From Liopterus haemorrhoidalis (Eukaryota > Arthropoda > Insecta > Coleoptera > Dytiscidae), in assembly GCA_963971575.1 (NCBI GenBank), contig OZ020625.1:17018829-17082828 (forward strand): DNA of 64,000 nucleotides. The letters run 5' to 3'. Numbering within the stretch: the stretch's first letter is position 1; every line of letters starts with the position of its first letter. This document shows positions 1 to 12,776 of this stretch, piece after piece. The translations under genes and the position numbers were made by a program. The notes beneath the pieces are model-generated. The model was not told where the DNA came from and searched no databases. It worked only from the letters and a program-made list of their open reading frames with translations.

Positions 1-1160
1 CGTATTTTTAAAATATCTCGAAATGTTTTGACAATGTATTTAAATTTAACCCCTAAAGGGTAAAAAGGGGTAAAATGTGATTTCAAGGATTGTTTAACAA
101 TTTTTAGGACCAATAAGACATCTACTTTGTTTTTGCTTACAAAAACTACCCATGCAAATACCGAAAAACCAATTTTTGGATTTTGTCCTAATGAACCCCT
201 TAAGGGGTGGATCTACAATCGGGATGAATTATACACCCCGTCGCATTTCCTGTGTTCGTTTAGTTGCAACATTACTTTTTGGCACATAGGTGTTTTTTTT
301 TTAATATCTCGAAATGATTTTGACATTTTTTTTTAATTTCACCCCTTAAAGGTGAAAAGGGGTGAAATGTGATTTCAGTAATTCCTTAATTCTTTTAGGA
401 CCAATAAGATATCGACTTGGTGTTTGCTTACAAAAATTATCCATACAAATGCCGAAAAACTTATTTCAGGATTACGTCCTAATCAACCCCTAAAGGGGTG
501 ATTCTACAAACGGGGTAGATTATACATCGCGTCGTATTTCCTGTGTCTTTTTAAAATGTCTCGAAATGGTTTTAACAGTTTTTTACCTTTAACAAATATC
601 ACTCCTAAAGGGTGAAAAGAGGGAATTGTGATTTCAAGGACGCCTTAGTATCTTCTAGGATCGATAAGATATAGACTTGGTTTTTGCTTATAAAGATTAC
701 CCATACAAATGCCGAAAAATGTATTTCAGGATTTTATCTTAATCAACCCCTAAAGGGGTGAATCTACATTCGGGGTGAATTATAGAACCCTTTGTATTTC
801 TAGCGGTTGTTGAGTTATAACATTCCATTTTGGCATACACGTTTTCACAGTTTGACAGTTTTCTTTCACTCTTAAAGGGTAAATTAGTATTTTTTTGTTA
901 AAAATAAAAAATTCGGAGAGCATATTTTTCAGTATGAAGTAAGAATCCACTAAGAAAGGATTTTTTCAAGTTCGACCCCTATCTGGTGAAAAGGAGTAAA
1001 ATGTTTTTTCCCGGATTCCTCAATGTCTCTTAGGACAGATGAGATATCGACTAGATTTTTTGTTACAAAGGTTACCCATACACAAGTTTAAAAACAAACT
1101 GCGGATTTTATGCCAATGAGATCATCAATATACCGTAGCGAAGCACGGGTTTTCAGCTAG
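1..1160 (+). mobile_element. Helitron-like element, 3' part (truncated by window edge)
   Basis: The sequence is made of diverged monomers of the minisatellite that fills 54253-64000, with recurrent short palindromes of the type CCCCTAAAGGGG. It ends in a short hairpin (CCGTAGCGAAGCACGG, about 1132-1148) followed by CAGCTAG and then T. A hairpin just before a CTRR end is a Helitron 3' signature (known of the family). It is closely similar to 60060-61236. No transposase is encoded, so it is a non-autonomous copy. Confidence 0.65.
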
Positions 1161-1229
1161 TATTTACATATATGTATACCTAGTTTTGTCATTTGCAGAA
1201 TATCACAGAATATTGAGGTTAAGTTTTAA

Positions 1230-1908
1230 ATAGACCATATTAGTAACTATGTCACAAAATGGGATTCAGTACCGCCTCGCGGTTGGTTTCCTTTTATTAG
1301 AATTTAGCATATTGTTTTTTTTTTTTTTTTTAATTGTATTTTGGAAGTATAAATTAAGTTTTCAAAGTAAGAAAATGCTTCACATCAAAACTACAAGTCA
1401 ATATTTATTAGTTAAAATTCTTATTTTATACATTATAATTTAATACGTCATTATTTTTGCAGAACAACATATTGTTCTTATTTTGACTATTATTGATTTT
1501 CATTTTCGAAAAAATTAAGAATGTGACTGTAATGGTTCCAATTTGGAGCAAAATAATACACCATTATGCATTCTGAAACAAAATATTAATGATTACTTAG
1601 TTTTAATTAAATAAATACTAAAGATATTTAGATTTTCAAATTATTTAAAAAAGTAACCTATAAATATATCTTCGAATCCTTATTTATATGTTTATAAAAA
1701 CATTATTCTATAATATAAGATATCTGAACTGTATATATTAGTATATACTTATCAATAATATAAATGTTTTGCTCCGAAATTGAAAATATTCATAAAATTA
1801 AGGTAACAGAAGTAATGACACATGTATTTAAAATCTCCCAAAAAAATCCACAGGAACCCGTTGCCAGATGGCAGCACATGTATGTGACGTCACACTAATA
1901 TGGTCTAT
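1230..1908. mobile_element. MITE, Tc1/mariner-like by TA target site
   Basis: Inverted ends ATAGACCATATTAGT (1230-1244) and ACTAATATGGTCTAT (1894-1908) flank 0.65 kb of AT-rich sequence without coding potential. If the flanking TA is taken as the duplicated target, the termini start GACCATATTAGT. The superfamily is inferred from the TA only. Confidence 0.6.
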
Positions 1909-3700
1909 TATCTATAAAAATTATTTGAAATTACAGATAAAGATAATGAAAATACCTATCTAAATGAGATAATAGATAAAAATGTAAGAGTATCTAAAAA
2001 AGATGATAGATAATAATATGTCATCTAAATGCATTATCTAGATAAAATTATCTAGATAATGCTCAACAGCCGGTGGGTAAAATATTTGGAGGGACTTTTT
2101 GATCCATATACTGCAATGGTGTCCAGCCTACGGCCCGCGGGCCTAATCTGGCCCAACAATAAGATTCAAACGGCGCGCATGAAATTTCTGCCCCATGTTT
2201 TTTTAGAATCACCCTCCCCCCTTCCTCAAAAGGTTTTCGGAATTTCTATACTTCCCCGGTCGTTAATTGATTTTCAGAATTTCTTCTCCGCGTACTCAAA
2301 TGATTTTCAGAATTTCGCCCACCCGTCCTCTGTGATTTTTAAATATCTGGTCCCCAATCCAACTCAATCTGACCTATGAAACATATGTAGAATTCATATA
2401 CACAATATATTAAGGTAGAGAGAATACGATTTTTCTAAAAAACGCGATGTGTAAGTTGGTAACAAATTTTGATGACCTAAGTGGACCATAATTACATTAA
2501 AAATGATTAAAAATATTTCGCTTTCAAATTATACTTCCATTTACGACTTGAAAGTGAATAACTTTTTATTACATATATTTTTTTATTAAGTTCCGAGCTA
2601 CAGACAGATCGGTCGTTAAAAAAACAGTAGCTGTGGGTGCGCCATTCTAAATTATTACCATGGTTTTTTACTGAACTTTCTATTAATGTTCTATTTCTAT
2701 TTTTGTTCGATTGTGAAATATTCAATTTTGATCAATGAGGACCCATATTTTCTATTAATAATATAATTTCATAGTTAAGCACTATAGTTTTAATATAACG
2801 CACTGTATACAATTTCACGTCCGAGTACTTTTTACAAATCAAAACAAATGAAGGTTAGGCCGCCGGCCTAAATTCACTAACACATACACACTAACAACTC
2901 GCCACTGTTGCCCTTTCCAGTTCATTTTTGTTACTTGTGTAGATAAATACATTAGAAATCGCATGTGGCCACGCTGTCTCGGGACACAACGAGGTAGTGT
3001 CCCGAGCATGGATTTCTAGATCTAAATTTTTAAAATCTAACACATATGAAAAATATTTGAATTTGAAATAATAAAAATAAATATATGCGGATATATTTAG
3101 CTAGTTTAATGCAATTTTAAAGTATAAATGAGATTTTAAATTCAGTTCTTCTTATGAAAATGTTTTAGGAGGACACTGTCCCAGCGTCACCCTGTCTCAG
3201 CCGCTCCTGCGTAAAGTGTTCGTTTGTCTTTATGAACTTGTTCAGGACAAGCAAAATCTACACTTGCTCGGGAGTGAGTGTAGCTTCAGGCAACTTGTAA
3301 AAAGGCGGCAAACTTAATCTTACTTAGTTATAATATGTAATCGGCCTAGCGGAAATTTTTATTTTACATTTATCTATTATGTATCGATCATAAATCGAGT
3401 AATATGTATAGAAGGAAAGTACCACTCCTACAATGCTTAAAGTGACTACATTTTCATGGCGACAAAGCGGGACAAAATGGGATGAAATGGGAAATAGTAA
3501 TAAAAGCTGACAAATAATTCAAATATATATATATATATTGCATAAACTCGTCTATATATAAATAAAAATGTATTTATTACTATTATTATTATTATTTATT
3601 TATTTTAAGGTAACTACAAAAATATTATAATATATAAGCAAAGGTATGATTTTATTTCTCGGTCATATTTTTGATCCGAGTGAATACTTTTTAGTAGATT
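1909..3700. other. AT-rich non-genic stretch with repeat debris
   Basis: No gene is recognised. GATA/ATCT-rich sequence lies at 1909-2058. A segment starting near 2115 (CCTACGGCCCGCGGGCC) resembles the end of a dispersed hAT-like repeat. The short open frame at 2059-2379 runs through that repeat and has no recognisable protein character. Confidence 0.4.
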
Positions 3701-3706
3701 AGGACA

Positions 3707-3880
3707 GCGATTTTCAAACTGTGCGCCGCAACGCCCTGAGGCACCGCAAATGGATTACAGGGGCGCCGCTAAAATATTATAATATTTCTCTAACTGCCTT
3801 AGTTAGACCAGTTTTTACTTGGGGCACCGCGGAAAAATTCTGATACATTAAGGGTACCGGGAACCGAAAAAGTTTGAAAA
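3707..3880. mobile_element. hAT-like MITE, short copy
   Basis: The left end CAGCGATTTTCAAACTGTG and a right end that reads, reversed, as TAGTCATTTTCAAACT form imperfect inverted repeats. The interior (GCGCCGC, GGCACCGC) matches the copy at 6499-6645. I do not see a clean 8-bp duplication. Confidence 0.45.
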
Positions 3881-3924
3881 TGACTAGAAAAAATTTGAGG
3901 CTTAATTTGTTCAGCGTATTTTAA

Positions 3925-5283
3925 AATCATGACAAATTTTAATTAAGCCTTAATTTGGAAAAAACAAAAACAGTCGTTTTCAGTTTAAACAGGCACATAA
4001 ATAATAACCAATTCCACGCTGATGACTCTGTAAGGTTTCTTGGATTTCGCTTGGATGCTCGATTAACATGGAAGAAACATATAAATCAGGTGTCCAGTAA
4101 ATTGAACAAGAATTCTTACATGATAAAAAGATTGACGAATACGGTGTCTGCTGAGATTGTTAGATTGGCCCATTTTGCACATTTTCAGTCAACAATAACC
4201 TACGGCCTTGAACTATGGAGTGCTTCTTCTGGCTTGCAGAGGATTTTCATAATCCAGAAACGAGTCATTAGAATAATGGCTGCTATTAAACCACGTACCT
4301 CATGCAAGCCAATTTTTATACAATTAAAAGTTTTGACAGTCCCGTGTCTATATAAAGGCTGTTTGTTTGAAACGGGGCACCCTGAAAATCTCCTTTATTT
4401 GTAAAGATACAAAAAATCTTCAGAACCAAAGTTAAACTAGACAAAAAGGCCCATCTAAAGGTTACTATAAGAATTCTGAGGCACTTCCGGTTTCACCGGA
4501 AATGATGCCCTTATAAGAGTATCTTATTTTATTGTTTTCAAAGCTTGCTACGTTCAACTTTGTAAAACTTATGTTGATTATTATTTTGTAAATAAATGGT
4601 TGCCATTTTGAAATGGTTAACATAAAAATATGACTTTTTGGTGTCATTGTAATGTACTAATTTAATGCATTTGGCTAATTTAATGTACTTTTAGGAAAAA
4701 AATATAAAATTATCGATTCCATGTGCTAGATCAAAAGTTGACATCATTTCCGGTGAAACCGGAAGTGCCTCAGAATTCTTATAGTAACCTTCAGATGGGC
4801 CTTTTTGTCTAGTTTAGCTTTTGTTCTGAAGATTTTTTGTATCTTTACAAATAAAGGAGATTTTCGGGGTGCCCGGTTTCAAACAAACACCCTGTATATT
4901 GAGTATCCTAATGTTTATTAAGGAAAACGAAAACAACATCCTAAAACATTGTGAAGTACATAGTCACTACACGAGAGGGAAGGATTTATTTTCTATACCG
5001 AGGCATAAATATAGCTCGACAGGAAATCTGCCCCTGATTAAGGGTATAGATCTTTATAATAATCTGCCTGTAGCGCTTAAAAAGTTAAATAATTTTTAAT
5101 TTAGAAAAAAATTGAAAAACGTATTAATAGAGGGAGCATTTTATAATATAATGGAGCTCAAAACATTTAAAATTTTGTAAAACTTTTATAAAATTTTTGT
5201 AAATGTAACTTGACTTAAGTTTCTGTATCTTATTACAATTAACTTCAATAAAGAATTATTATTATTAATATTATTATTATATT
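3925..5283 (+). pseudogene. LINE (Jockey/CR1-type) reverse-transcriptase C-terminal fragment, split by a MITE
   Basis: Open frame from about 3925 to 4404 encodes the post-catalytic region of a non-LTR retrotransposon reverse transcriptase: FLGFRLDARLTWKKHI, then an ITYGLELW motif and IIQKRVIRIM, typical of Jockey/CR1-like ORF2 proteins. The catalytic FADD region is absent, so the copy is 5' truncated. The frame breaks where a MITE is inserted (4354-4894). After it, the same protein resumes at about 4895-5099 with HSHYTRGKDLF and YNNLP, the usual C-terminal signature. An AATAAA signal and an (ATT)n-rich tail at about 5250-5283 mark the 3' end. Non-functional. Confidence 0.8.
4354..4894. mobile_element. 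MITE with long inverted repeats inserted in the LINE fragment
   Basis: About 120-140 bp arms: 4358-4505 (containing TTTATTTGTAAAGATAC and CACTTCCGGTTTCACCGG) are repeated inverted at 4745-4894. The interrupted reverse-transcriptase frame and the direct repeat TATAT (4349-4353 and 4895-4899) support insertion. No coding capacity; superfamily undetermined. Confidence 0.75.
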
Positions 5284-6060
5284 AATATGGCGTGATTTAT
5301 AGAAATTTTCATCTTCGCATGGAATTATCTGAAATACAAAATGCGATAAAGCCCTCGGTTGAATTTTTTAAAATCTTGAGTTCCTAATTGAATTTTAACC
5401 ATATTTTGAAACAAACAAAGTTTTTGAAAATATTTTGAAAATTTTTGTATATCTTAACTATAAAATGGTTAGGGATAGAAATCTGCGGTTTGAATTTTTA
5501 AAATCCATCTAGATTGTTTAGTCTAAAAAGGGCTTTAATAAACCGATTATTAGGTTTTGTATGGGCAGTAATCCAAAACCTTTGAAAATGGCCAAAATTC
5601 GTAAGGGGTAGACCTTAAATTGTGAATTTTAATCTCCGGTTTAGTAATTAGTATAAATATGTATTTATGGTCATAGATCAACAAAATTTGGTCCATTTTG
5701 GAGTTTGGAACAAAAATTTTGGAATTATTGGCGAAAAACTGACCCGTATCGGCTCTAACTCAAAAACTAGGAAAGCATGCATTTTTTAAATATTGTTTTC
5801 ATAATCCTCACCCCAAAATTAGCTTAAAACAATATTTTGGCTAAAATTGGTGTCAAAAAATTTTTCGCCAAAATTTCAAAATTTTAGTAGAATTTTTTTT
5901 TTAAATTTTGTTACTAAATTCAAAAATCATAAATACATGGTCACTTTTGAGATAAAGTCTAAAATTTAAACATTTGCAATAAAAAAAAAAAAAATACAGT
6001 CCACAATATGGTTTACAGCCGATGAAATGTTAGCCTACCCCCTTTTTTTAACTATCTTTA
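5284..6060. other. Non-genic AT-rich stretch
   Basis: No coding frame, RNA or mobile-element end is recognised. Many AAATTTT/AAAATTT tracts are present. Confidence 0.35.
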
Positions 6061-6500
6061 TAAACTAATACTTACTTCTTATCTATATCAGTGAATGCTG
6101 ATATGATATTCCTATGTAAGGTGTTCAGTAACTTAATTGATTCACAAAATTTTATTCATAATTTTAATCTATTAGCTCCCATTAAAACAACTAGATCTAA
6201 TCAACTGTTTCAATTAAATAAATTTAATTCTTTTAACTATAAAAACTCTCCCATAAACAGACTCATGTCAACTTACAATAATAATTATATTCATTTAGAT
6301 ATATTTAACTTGCTTTTACAAAAATTTAAACTTTATCTTCGAATGTCATAAATAAATTTAAACTTGTTCTTGTATATCATTATTAAATTACGTATTATTC
6401 TCTTTTTTTGTTGTAATACAGTATCTATGTAATCTGTGGAAACCAGTCATTGGTGTTTACTGTTGGCTTTCCTTAATGAAAAAATTAATAAATAAATCAG
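6061..6500 (+). pseudogene. LINE reverse-transcriptase C-terminal fragment with 3' UTR
   Basis: The frame from about 6091 to 6351 encodes the extreme C-terminus of a non-LTR ORF2 (LLAPIKTTRSNQLF, NSPINRLMSTYN, a terminal FKLYL). It is followed by a 3' UTR with TGTAATACAGTATCTATG and an (AATA)n-like tail near 6485-6500. It is a second, different family from the copy at 3925-5283. Everything upstream of the C-terminus is missing. Confidence 0.65.
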
Positions 6501-6645
6501 CAATTCCCAAACTGTGCGCCGCGGAAATATTCCAATATTCCCCCAATTGCGTTAGTTATACCAATGTTTTGACTTGGAGTGCCGCAGAAAAATTCTGAAA
6601 CATTAAGAGCGCCGGGAACCGAAGAGTTTGGAAACAACTGGGTTA
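6499..6645. mobile_element. hAT-like MITE, short copy (same family as 3707)
   Basis: Starts CAGCAATTCCCAAACTGTG and ends AGAGTTTGGAAACAACTGG, an imperfect inverted pair. The interior shares GCGCCGC and GGGAACCGAA with the copy at 3707-3880. Confidence 0.5.
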
Positions 6646-9080
6646 GGATCATTTATCAAAATAATCGTGAAATTTCTCACATGGATTTGTTAAATTATAC
6701 TTTACGCTCAATTTAGATTATATATTTCTTATTGTACATTTAAACTGAGAAACTCAGATATTTTCTCAAAAGCGGGACTTTTTTAAAACTCCGCGGGACA
6801 TTCCTTCAAAAAGCGGGGCTGTCCCGCCAAAATCGGGACGTGTGGTCACTTTAACAATGCTGATAAGTAAAATAAATAAATTTATATATAAGATTTATAA
6901 AATCTGTCAAAACTCGAATTTTTATTATTTATTTTTATAACAAATTGTTACGGGCTATCCTAGCCAAAACACAGCGCTTTAAAATCTAAGTTAAACGAGA
7001 ACCTACCTTCGTATGGAAAACTTATTCTAAGCTTATAAAAGGATACAGTAAGGGGTAATTTTGTGCAAAACCAACTGAATAGGTCCTGTCAACCCACTTA
7101 AAGGACAGCATTTATGACAACAAGCACCACATCTACATCCGAATGCAAAAATACTATGAAATGTCACTCAATTTTGAGGTTAATTGGTTTTTGACATTTC
7201 TATTCAACCTGGTTTGGGATATATACTTCGTGAAAACCTGGAAAGTACAATATTTAGCGTGCGGAATATGTTGGAATGATACACCTACCTTATATACAAA
7301 AAAAAAGAGAACAAGAACTTATAATCCAGAATAATAAACACTTCTTGGGGATATTCAGTCGCAGCGTTACTACGAAGTACATATTGTTGACTACCTTCAT
7401 GGTAGAACAGATATCGGTTGCGCGAGTGATCGGCACGAAGAGAGGGGTAAGGAAAAAGTTATAAAACAGCTGGGAGGCCACTTTCGTTCTCTTAAACTCC
7501 CGAACAGTTGTGTTATCAGAAAAATTTGACCAGAAAGAAAAGCTAACGACACGTGCAGTGAAACTTCCATGAATAAGCCTAGGAGAAATTGAAGGCAACA
7601 CGGAATTCGTTTTTGCGGAGACTGCTTGGCGTTATACTGTCTTCGTAAGGAAGACACGGAGATATCCGGATGAGAATTTTCTTTTCTGATCAAAAGTTCG
7701 GAGTTTAAGAAAACCATCTAAGCCACCGACCACGAGGTAAGGTATCACCTTTCTTTTATTTCCGCACGCGAAACTGTTGTATGGTCTCCAGTTTCACTAA
7801 TTGTATTTTTAACTGTTATTCATACAGTGGCGGTACGATAGAGGCAAAAATTTGCGCAGTTGTGCCTATTTGAGATTATATATCGGCTGGAGGGATAATT
7901 TCTGAAGATATCCAAGTATTCAACCGGTCGCAAAGGAATAAGCATCTTGTAGCGGAACCGTTAGAACTACATCACCGTCCAGAGAGTACATAACCTACTT
8001 ATTGTAACTAGCTGTGGAAACAGGGAGATTGTTTTTGTCTGCAACTCAGATGAGTACTGATTTATGTTAGTTGTTATATGATTTGTAACAAAAATATCTT
8101 TACGAGTGTGGCGTATCGGACCTCCGGGTTGTTTGAGTCGTAATACGTCCCCGTATAGATGTTTTTGGATACACACTGATAATTTTGGCCATTTTTATGA
8201 ATGTGTATGTATTGTACTTGTATTTTGAGTTGAGTGAGCACATTGTGCCACCCCTATTGTGAAGCATATATTTTCTACGTCCTAAGGCCCTAAGCTACAA
8301 TAAGTCGGACGCGCTGAATCGTGTTGGGGCGCGTACTTAGTCAGAGCAGTCTCGCTCAGGGTTGAATTAGTTTGTTTAATTGTAGATTCAGTCTGTCCGT
8401 AAGTCAACATTTTTTTTTATCCCCTTGATAACTCGAGGTTGTGAATTAGTTCTCAAACACATGGGTTTAACCCCTTTTTGTGAATATTCCCTGGCCGGGT
8501 ATTCGTGTTAACTGCTTTTTCACGTTATCAAGGGTCGGTCTTTGTATTTGTGTTGGGTGGGTTTAACGTTAGCTTCAGTCGGGCAGAACCTCAGCCAAAG
8601 CATTTTTTTTTCATTATCATCTCTGGCCAGCCCTCACTTAATTTTCTGTAATATAGTTGTTTGTTTAAAGTTATATTTCCGTAGAGCCGTGTGGGTGGGG
8701 TAGTACGTTAACTTTTTTTCATCTCGTTAGAGATTTTTTTTTGTGTTAACGTACTACGGGTTTTCAAGGGGTTAAAGGAGGGATATTGAGAGTCAGTCTC
8801 TTGGCCTCCTTGGATATTCTTATCACCGCGACTTCGAGGCCACTAGACTGGCTGGGTTTTTATTAAAGTCAAGGCGAGAGAGAATTATAGTAAAAATTTA
8901 AATCGGGGTTTGAATAAGCGCTGGCTTCCCGATTCTAGACCTCTTCCGGATTTTTCCTAACGGTATTGCCAACCGGAATACCGTTACCATTTTTCAACGT
9001 AATTAATCACTGTGGTATAATTCCTGTGCAAAAGTTCACGCAGCCCTAGGGCAGTTGTAGCATAAGTAATCCAATCACAT
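6646..9080. other. Non-genic stretch, possibly the upstream part of an LTR-retrotransposon remnant
   Basis: I recognise no gene. Overlapping short frames at 7143-7717 on both strands show no family motif. At 8702-8756 an inverted repeat (GTAGTACGTTAAC...GTTAACGTACTAC) brackets a T-rich loop. The part from about 8640 may be U3 sequence of the LTR described next, but I could not locate its 5' end. Confidence 0.3.
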
Positions 9081-9340
9081 GTTACTGGGTATTTATACCG
9101 CTTTACAAGTAATTCAGTTTGTCAGTTTAAATTGTAATTAATTACCGGTTAAAGATTCAGTTGTTTCTTTTCCTTTGGCCATTCGTGAGTACTTAGTTTT
9201 CTAAAATTTTGGATTTAACTTAGATATTTTGCTCGTAGATTAAATGATTTTTTTTTGTGTATTAACTTTGTCGTACTCCGAACTAAAAAGGGAATATTTA
9301 ACTGGTCATTGATCTTGTAATTATTAATATTTTGGTTATA

Positions 9341-9470
9341 ATTTATTTTGTTAATAGATTTTGCGTATTGAGTATTCATTTAGTGAATAATATTTATTTT
9401 GTTAATAGATTCTGCGTATTGAGTATTCATTTAGTGAATAATATTTATTTTGTTAATAGATTTTGCGTAT
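9341..9470. repeat. 51-bp tandem repeat, about 2.5 copies
   Basis: ATTTATTTTGTTAATAGATT recurs at 9341, 9392 and 9443, followed by TTGCGTATTGAGTATTCATT. It lies in the presumed LTR just before the 521-bp modules. Confidence 0.85.
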
Positions 9471-9722
9471 AAATTTTAGGCCGCACATAGGTATTGATAA
9501 TTAAGGACCACCCTGCATAGTCACATCTACCTCTAGACTGGGCTGGCGGCCTTCTACCTTGCCCTGGACAGCTGATAGCCGCTGGAGTCACTTCACAGTG
9601 GTTACGGAATTCATATTTTTCCCCATTTAGGTTTTTAGCGACCGATCAGAGAGCTGAGCGGACGCTGGCGTATGCCAACTATATAACGCTGGAGTCTGGC
9701 CGTAATATACGTTATATATTTC

Positions 9723-9740
9723 TGGCGCCCAACGTGGGGC
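9723..9740 (+). promoter_or_regulatory. Primer-binding site (tRNA-Lys), first copy
   Basis: TGGCGCCCAACGTGGGGC is the reverse complement of the acceptor/T-arm end of a tRNA-Lys with CCA. It sits just after the LTR end. Confidence 0.75.
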
Positions 9741-10244
9741 TCAACGGAAAAGAAGACCGTTGTTTGCTAAAAAAGAATTTTACACTACGATTGGGTTAAT
9801 AAAATTGTGTTATACTTATTTCAAACTTAATTCCTGTGCCCCTAGACCCATTCCAAAAGAGTTCTCATAATAATAAATTTATTTAGTTTGTTTTGTTGGT
9901 GTTTCTATTACGAGAACTCTATTCCTTCCCCTGGGGTTTTATTTTTCTTCCAGAATTTAGGGCAATAGAACCGAAGTGACTGGCGCCGTATAAATTTTAG
10001 GCCGCACATAGGTATTGATAATTAAAGGACCACCCTGCATAGTCACATCTACCTCTAGACTGGGCTGGCGGCCTTCTACATTGCCCTAGACAGCTGATAG
10101 CCGCTGGAGTCACTTCACAGTGGTTACGGAATTCATATTTTTCCCCATTTAGGTTTTTAGCGGCCGATCAGAGAGCTGAGCGGACGCTGGCGTATGCCAA
10201 CTATATAACGCTGGAGTCTGGCCGTAATATACGTTATATATTTC

Positions 10245-10262
10245 TGGCGCCCAACGTGGGGC
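10245..10262 (+). promoter_or_regulatory. Primer-binding site (tRNA-Lys), second copy
   Basis: Identical 18-mer, 522 bp after the first, in the second tandem module. Confidence 0.75.
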
Positions 10263-10760
10263 TCAACGGAAAAGAAGACCGTTGTTTGCTAAAAAAGAAT
10301 TTTACACTACGATTGGGTTAATAAAATTGTGTTATACTTATTTCAAACTTAATTCCTGTGCCCCTAGACCCATTCCAAAAGAGTTCTCATAATAATAAAT
10401 TTATTTAGTTTGTTTTGTTGGTGTTTCTATTACGAGAACTCTATTCCTTCCCCTGGGGTTTTATTTTTCTTCCAGAATTTAGGGCAATAGAAGCGAAGTG
10501 ACTGGCGCCGTATAAATTTTAGGCCGCACATAGGTATTGATAATTAAAGGACCACCCTGCATAGTCACATCTACCTCTAGACTGGGCTGGCGGCCTTCTA
10601 CATTGCCCTGGACAGCTGATAGCCGCTGGAGTCACTTCACAGTGGTTACGGAATTCATATTTTTCCCCATTTAGGTTTTTAGTGGCCGATCAGAGAGCTG
10701 AGCGGACGCTGGCGTATGCCAAGTATATAACGCTGGAGTCTGGCCGTAATATACGTTATA

Positions 10761-11756
10761 AAATATTACTATAGCACAAATTTGTTTTAAAAAGTGAGGT
10801 TATCAACTTTCTCTGGAAATGTCATTCGTCTGCCTAGAAAACCGTTCGGTTGTATTCCTGTTTCGAGTAGTTCGGAAGAAGTTTTTAGTTGCACTGTGAC
10901 GTCAGCCGCTCTTGTCCTGGACAAGTTTATTGCAAAACAAACGAACAGACCTTAACAAAAATGTGTGTGAAGTGTGTATTTTTACACGTTTAGGGTTTTG
11001 CAGGTATTTAATAAGTGCAAGAAGCCAACAGAATGCTGGATGTCTAAGAATATTTTATTGATAAAAAGTCTTTTGATATTCATTTTTCTTCAATATTTGA
11101 GTAATAAGAGTTTCCAATTAATTTTTTTAAACTATATCACGATAAAATTTACATTAAAAGATCCCAGCGATCCTAGCGTTCTAAGTCTTTATTAAATTAA
11201 TTAGACATACATATATTGATAAATGGCTTCTTTAAAAGGTTAGGTTATACATCCTCAAATCTGACTAATTTACATTAATTTAAGTTTGGCAACTTGGATA
11301 TATCTAGGGGCTAATGTATTTTAATTATTTTTGAAATAATTAAAATAGATTTGTTTACATTTAATGTTTAAATGGGACTTAACGAAAATAAATGAAATGG
11401 TTGCTACTTTCTTTCAAATGCATCAGTGAGGTAGAAATGTAGTTTAAGTTTCCGTTGTATCACTTAGCTGTGGCTCCAGATAAGTAAATATTATAACAAA
11501 TTAAGTTCTTAAAATTTCCGGAAATAATAATATTAACCTGGAATAGTAGTTTACATTTTCACTGCTGTTGAAAAGTTTACGTAAAGATTTCTTATGTTTG
11601 AGACAGATTCAACAAATACCTGTTAAAAAGTACATTATACTGGATATTCTTCCAACAATTGATATTCTAACCAGATAGTTTATTAAATAAAAATTCGATA
11701 TGTAACAGTCCGTGCAGATTATAGAACCCGACGCCAGTAAAAATATTGGACTAGAC
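10761..11756. other. Non-genic stretch
   Basis: Only short chance frames. TGTCCTGGACAAG and AACAAACGAACAG (10914-10950) echo, inverted, a segment near 3225-3250, so some of this is dispersed repeat. No gene recognised. Confidence 0.35.
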
Positions 11757-12125
11757 CAGCGTTTCCCAAAGTGTGGGTCGGGACCCGGCACCGGGTCGCA
11801 GAAAAATTTTGCCGGGTTGCGAAAAAAATTGTAAAAACACAAAAAAGATTTTTTTTGTACATATTATTTTTTTACATCAGTTAATCACTAGAATAGTGTG
11901 TATTTGTGCTATTTATTACTATACTATATTCTTTATTACTATACTATACTCTTTATTACTGTACTATACTCTTTATTACTATTTATTACTCTTTATTACT
12001 ATAAAGCTACTGCTTTAAAATAAAATTTGTTTTGTAAATAAATGTTTTTTTTTTTCATAAGGTGGGTCGCGAAAAATTTTAAAACCTCGTAAGGGGTCGC
12101 GGTCAAAAAAGTTTTGGAACTGCTG
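11757..12125. mobile_element. hAT MITE with 8-bp target duplication
   Basis: Inverted ends CAGCGTTTCCCAAAGTGTGG and TTTTGGAACTGCTG. Direct repeats GACTAGAC (11749-11756) and GACTTGAC (12126-12133) match at 7 of 8 positions, the size expected for hAT. The interior has GGGTCGC motifs near both ends and a TTTATTACTATAC microsatellite. The chance frames across it are not genes. Confidence 0.8.
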
Positions 12126-12133
12126 GACTTGAC

Positions 12134-12755
12134 AATGACCGGTGGCGGCGGTGCTGTATCATTTCGGCATATTTATTTTTCTATTCATAATTAATTTGTC
12201 TTCTGTCATTTATGACTGACATATTTATATTAAACAACATTTTATTTATATTTTAATATATAGCTTTTAAATCGTTCCTTAACTAATTCAATAGAAAATA
12301 TTATTTAATTGTCCCATTTTGTTTAAAAATATTTTATTTGTCTCCGCCACTGGCGTTATCTTGTTTGCGCAATTTTGTAACGGTCGTGTATCCTTCTCTA
12401 TTTGAATCGACTGTACTTTAATAATCTTGTCCCTGGCGCTGTTGAACCCAATAATTTTACTAGCCTCTGGTTGTATAATATGCACGGGCTGCTACATTCG
12501 AATTTTTATTTAATTAACCATCTGGTTAGAATTTCAATCTAGGATGATTAAGTAAAGGATGCGCTATTCGTGTGTAAAATGTGTGGAAACCCTTACTGAG
12601 TGAGAAGGATATATATCGCGGTACTACCAACACGCGTACACACGTAATGCGCATGTGCGACCTATGACGCCGATGACATCATCTGTGGTCTGTGGATGAC
12701 ACGTTGTAGCGTTCCAGCCATTCTATTTTTCTGATTGTCGTAAACAACACGTGTT
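12134..12755. other. Non-genic flank left of the Polinton
   Basis: No coding frame or element end is recognised before the Polinton inverted repeat. Confidence 0.4.
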
Positions 12756-12776
12756 TATTAGTAGTATAGCAATGAT

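Larger units (their letters stand above)
9088..10760 (+). mobile_element. LTR-retrotransposon remnant: LTR end plus primer-binding site, tandemly repeated
   Basis: A TATA-like TATTTATA (9090) followed ~20 bp later by an ATTCAGTTTG initiator suggests an LTR U3/R boundary. Downstream, a ~521-bp module (9466-9986, 9987-10508, partial from 10509 to 10760) is repeated almost identically. Each full module has an LTR 3' portion ending ACGTTATA, four to six bases, an 18-nt primer-binding site TGGCGCCCAACGTGGGGC that matches the 3' end of tRNA-Lys (established knowledge of tRNA-Lys), and ~250 bp of leader. No gag or pol is present. Confidence 0.7.

Noticed and set aside
2059..2379. A 106-aa gene
   Set aside because: Runs through a GC-rich dispersed repeat end and has no protein signature.
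7143..7717. Overlapping frames on both strands as genes
   Set aside because: No family motif and frames are short; likely chance or decayed repeat.
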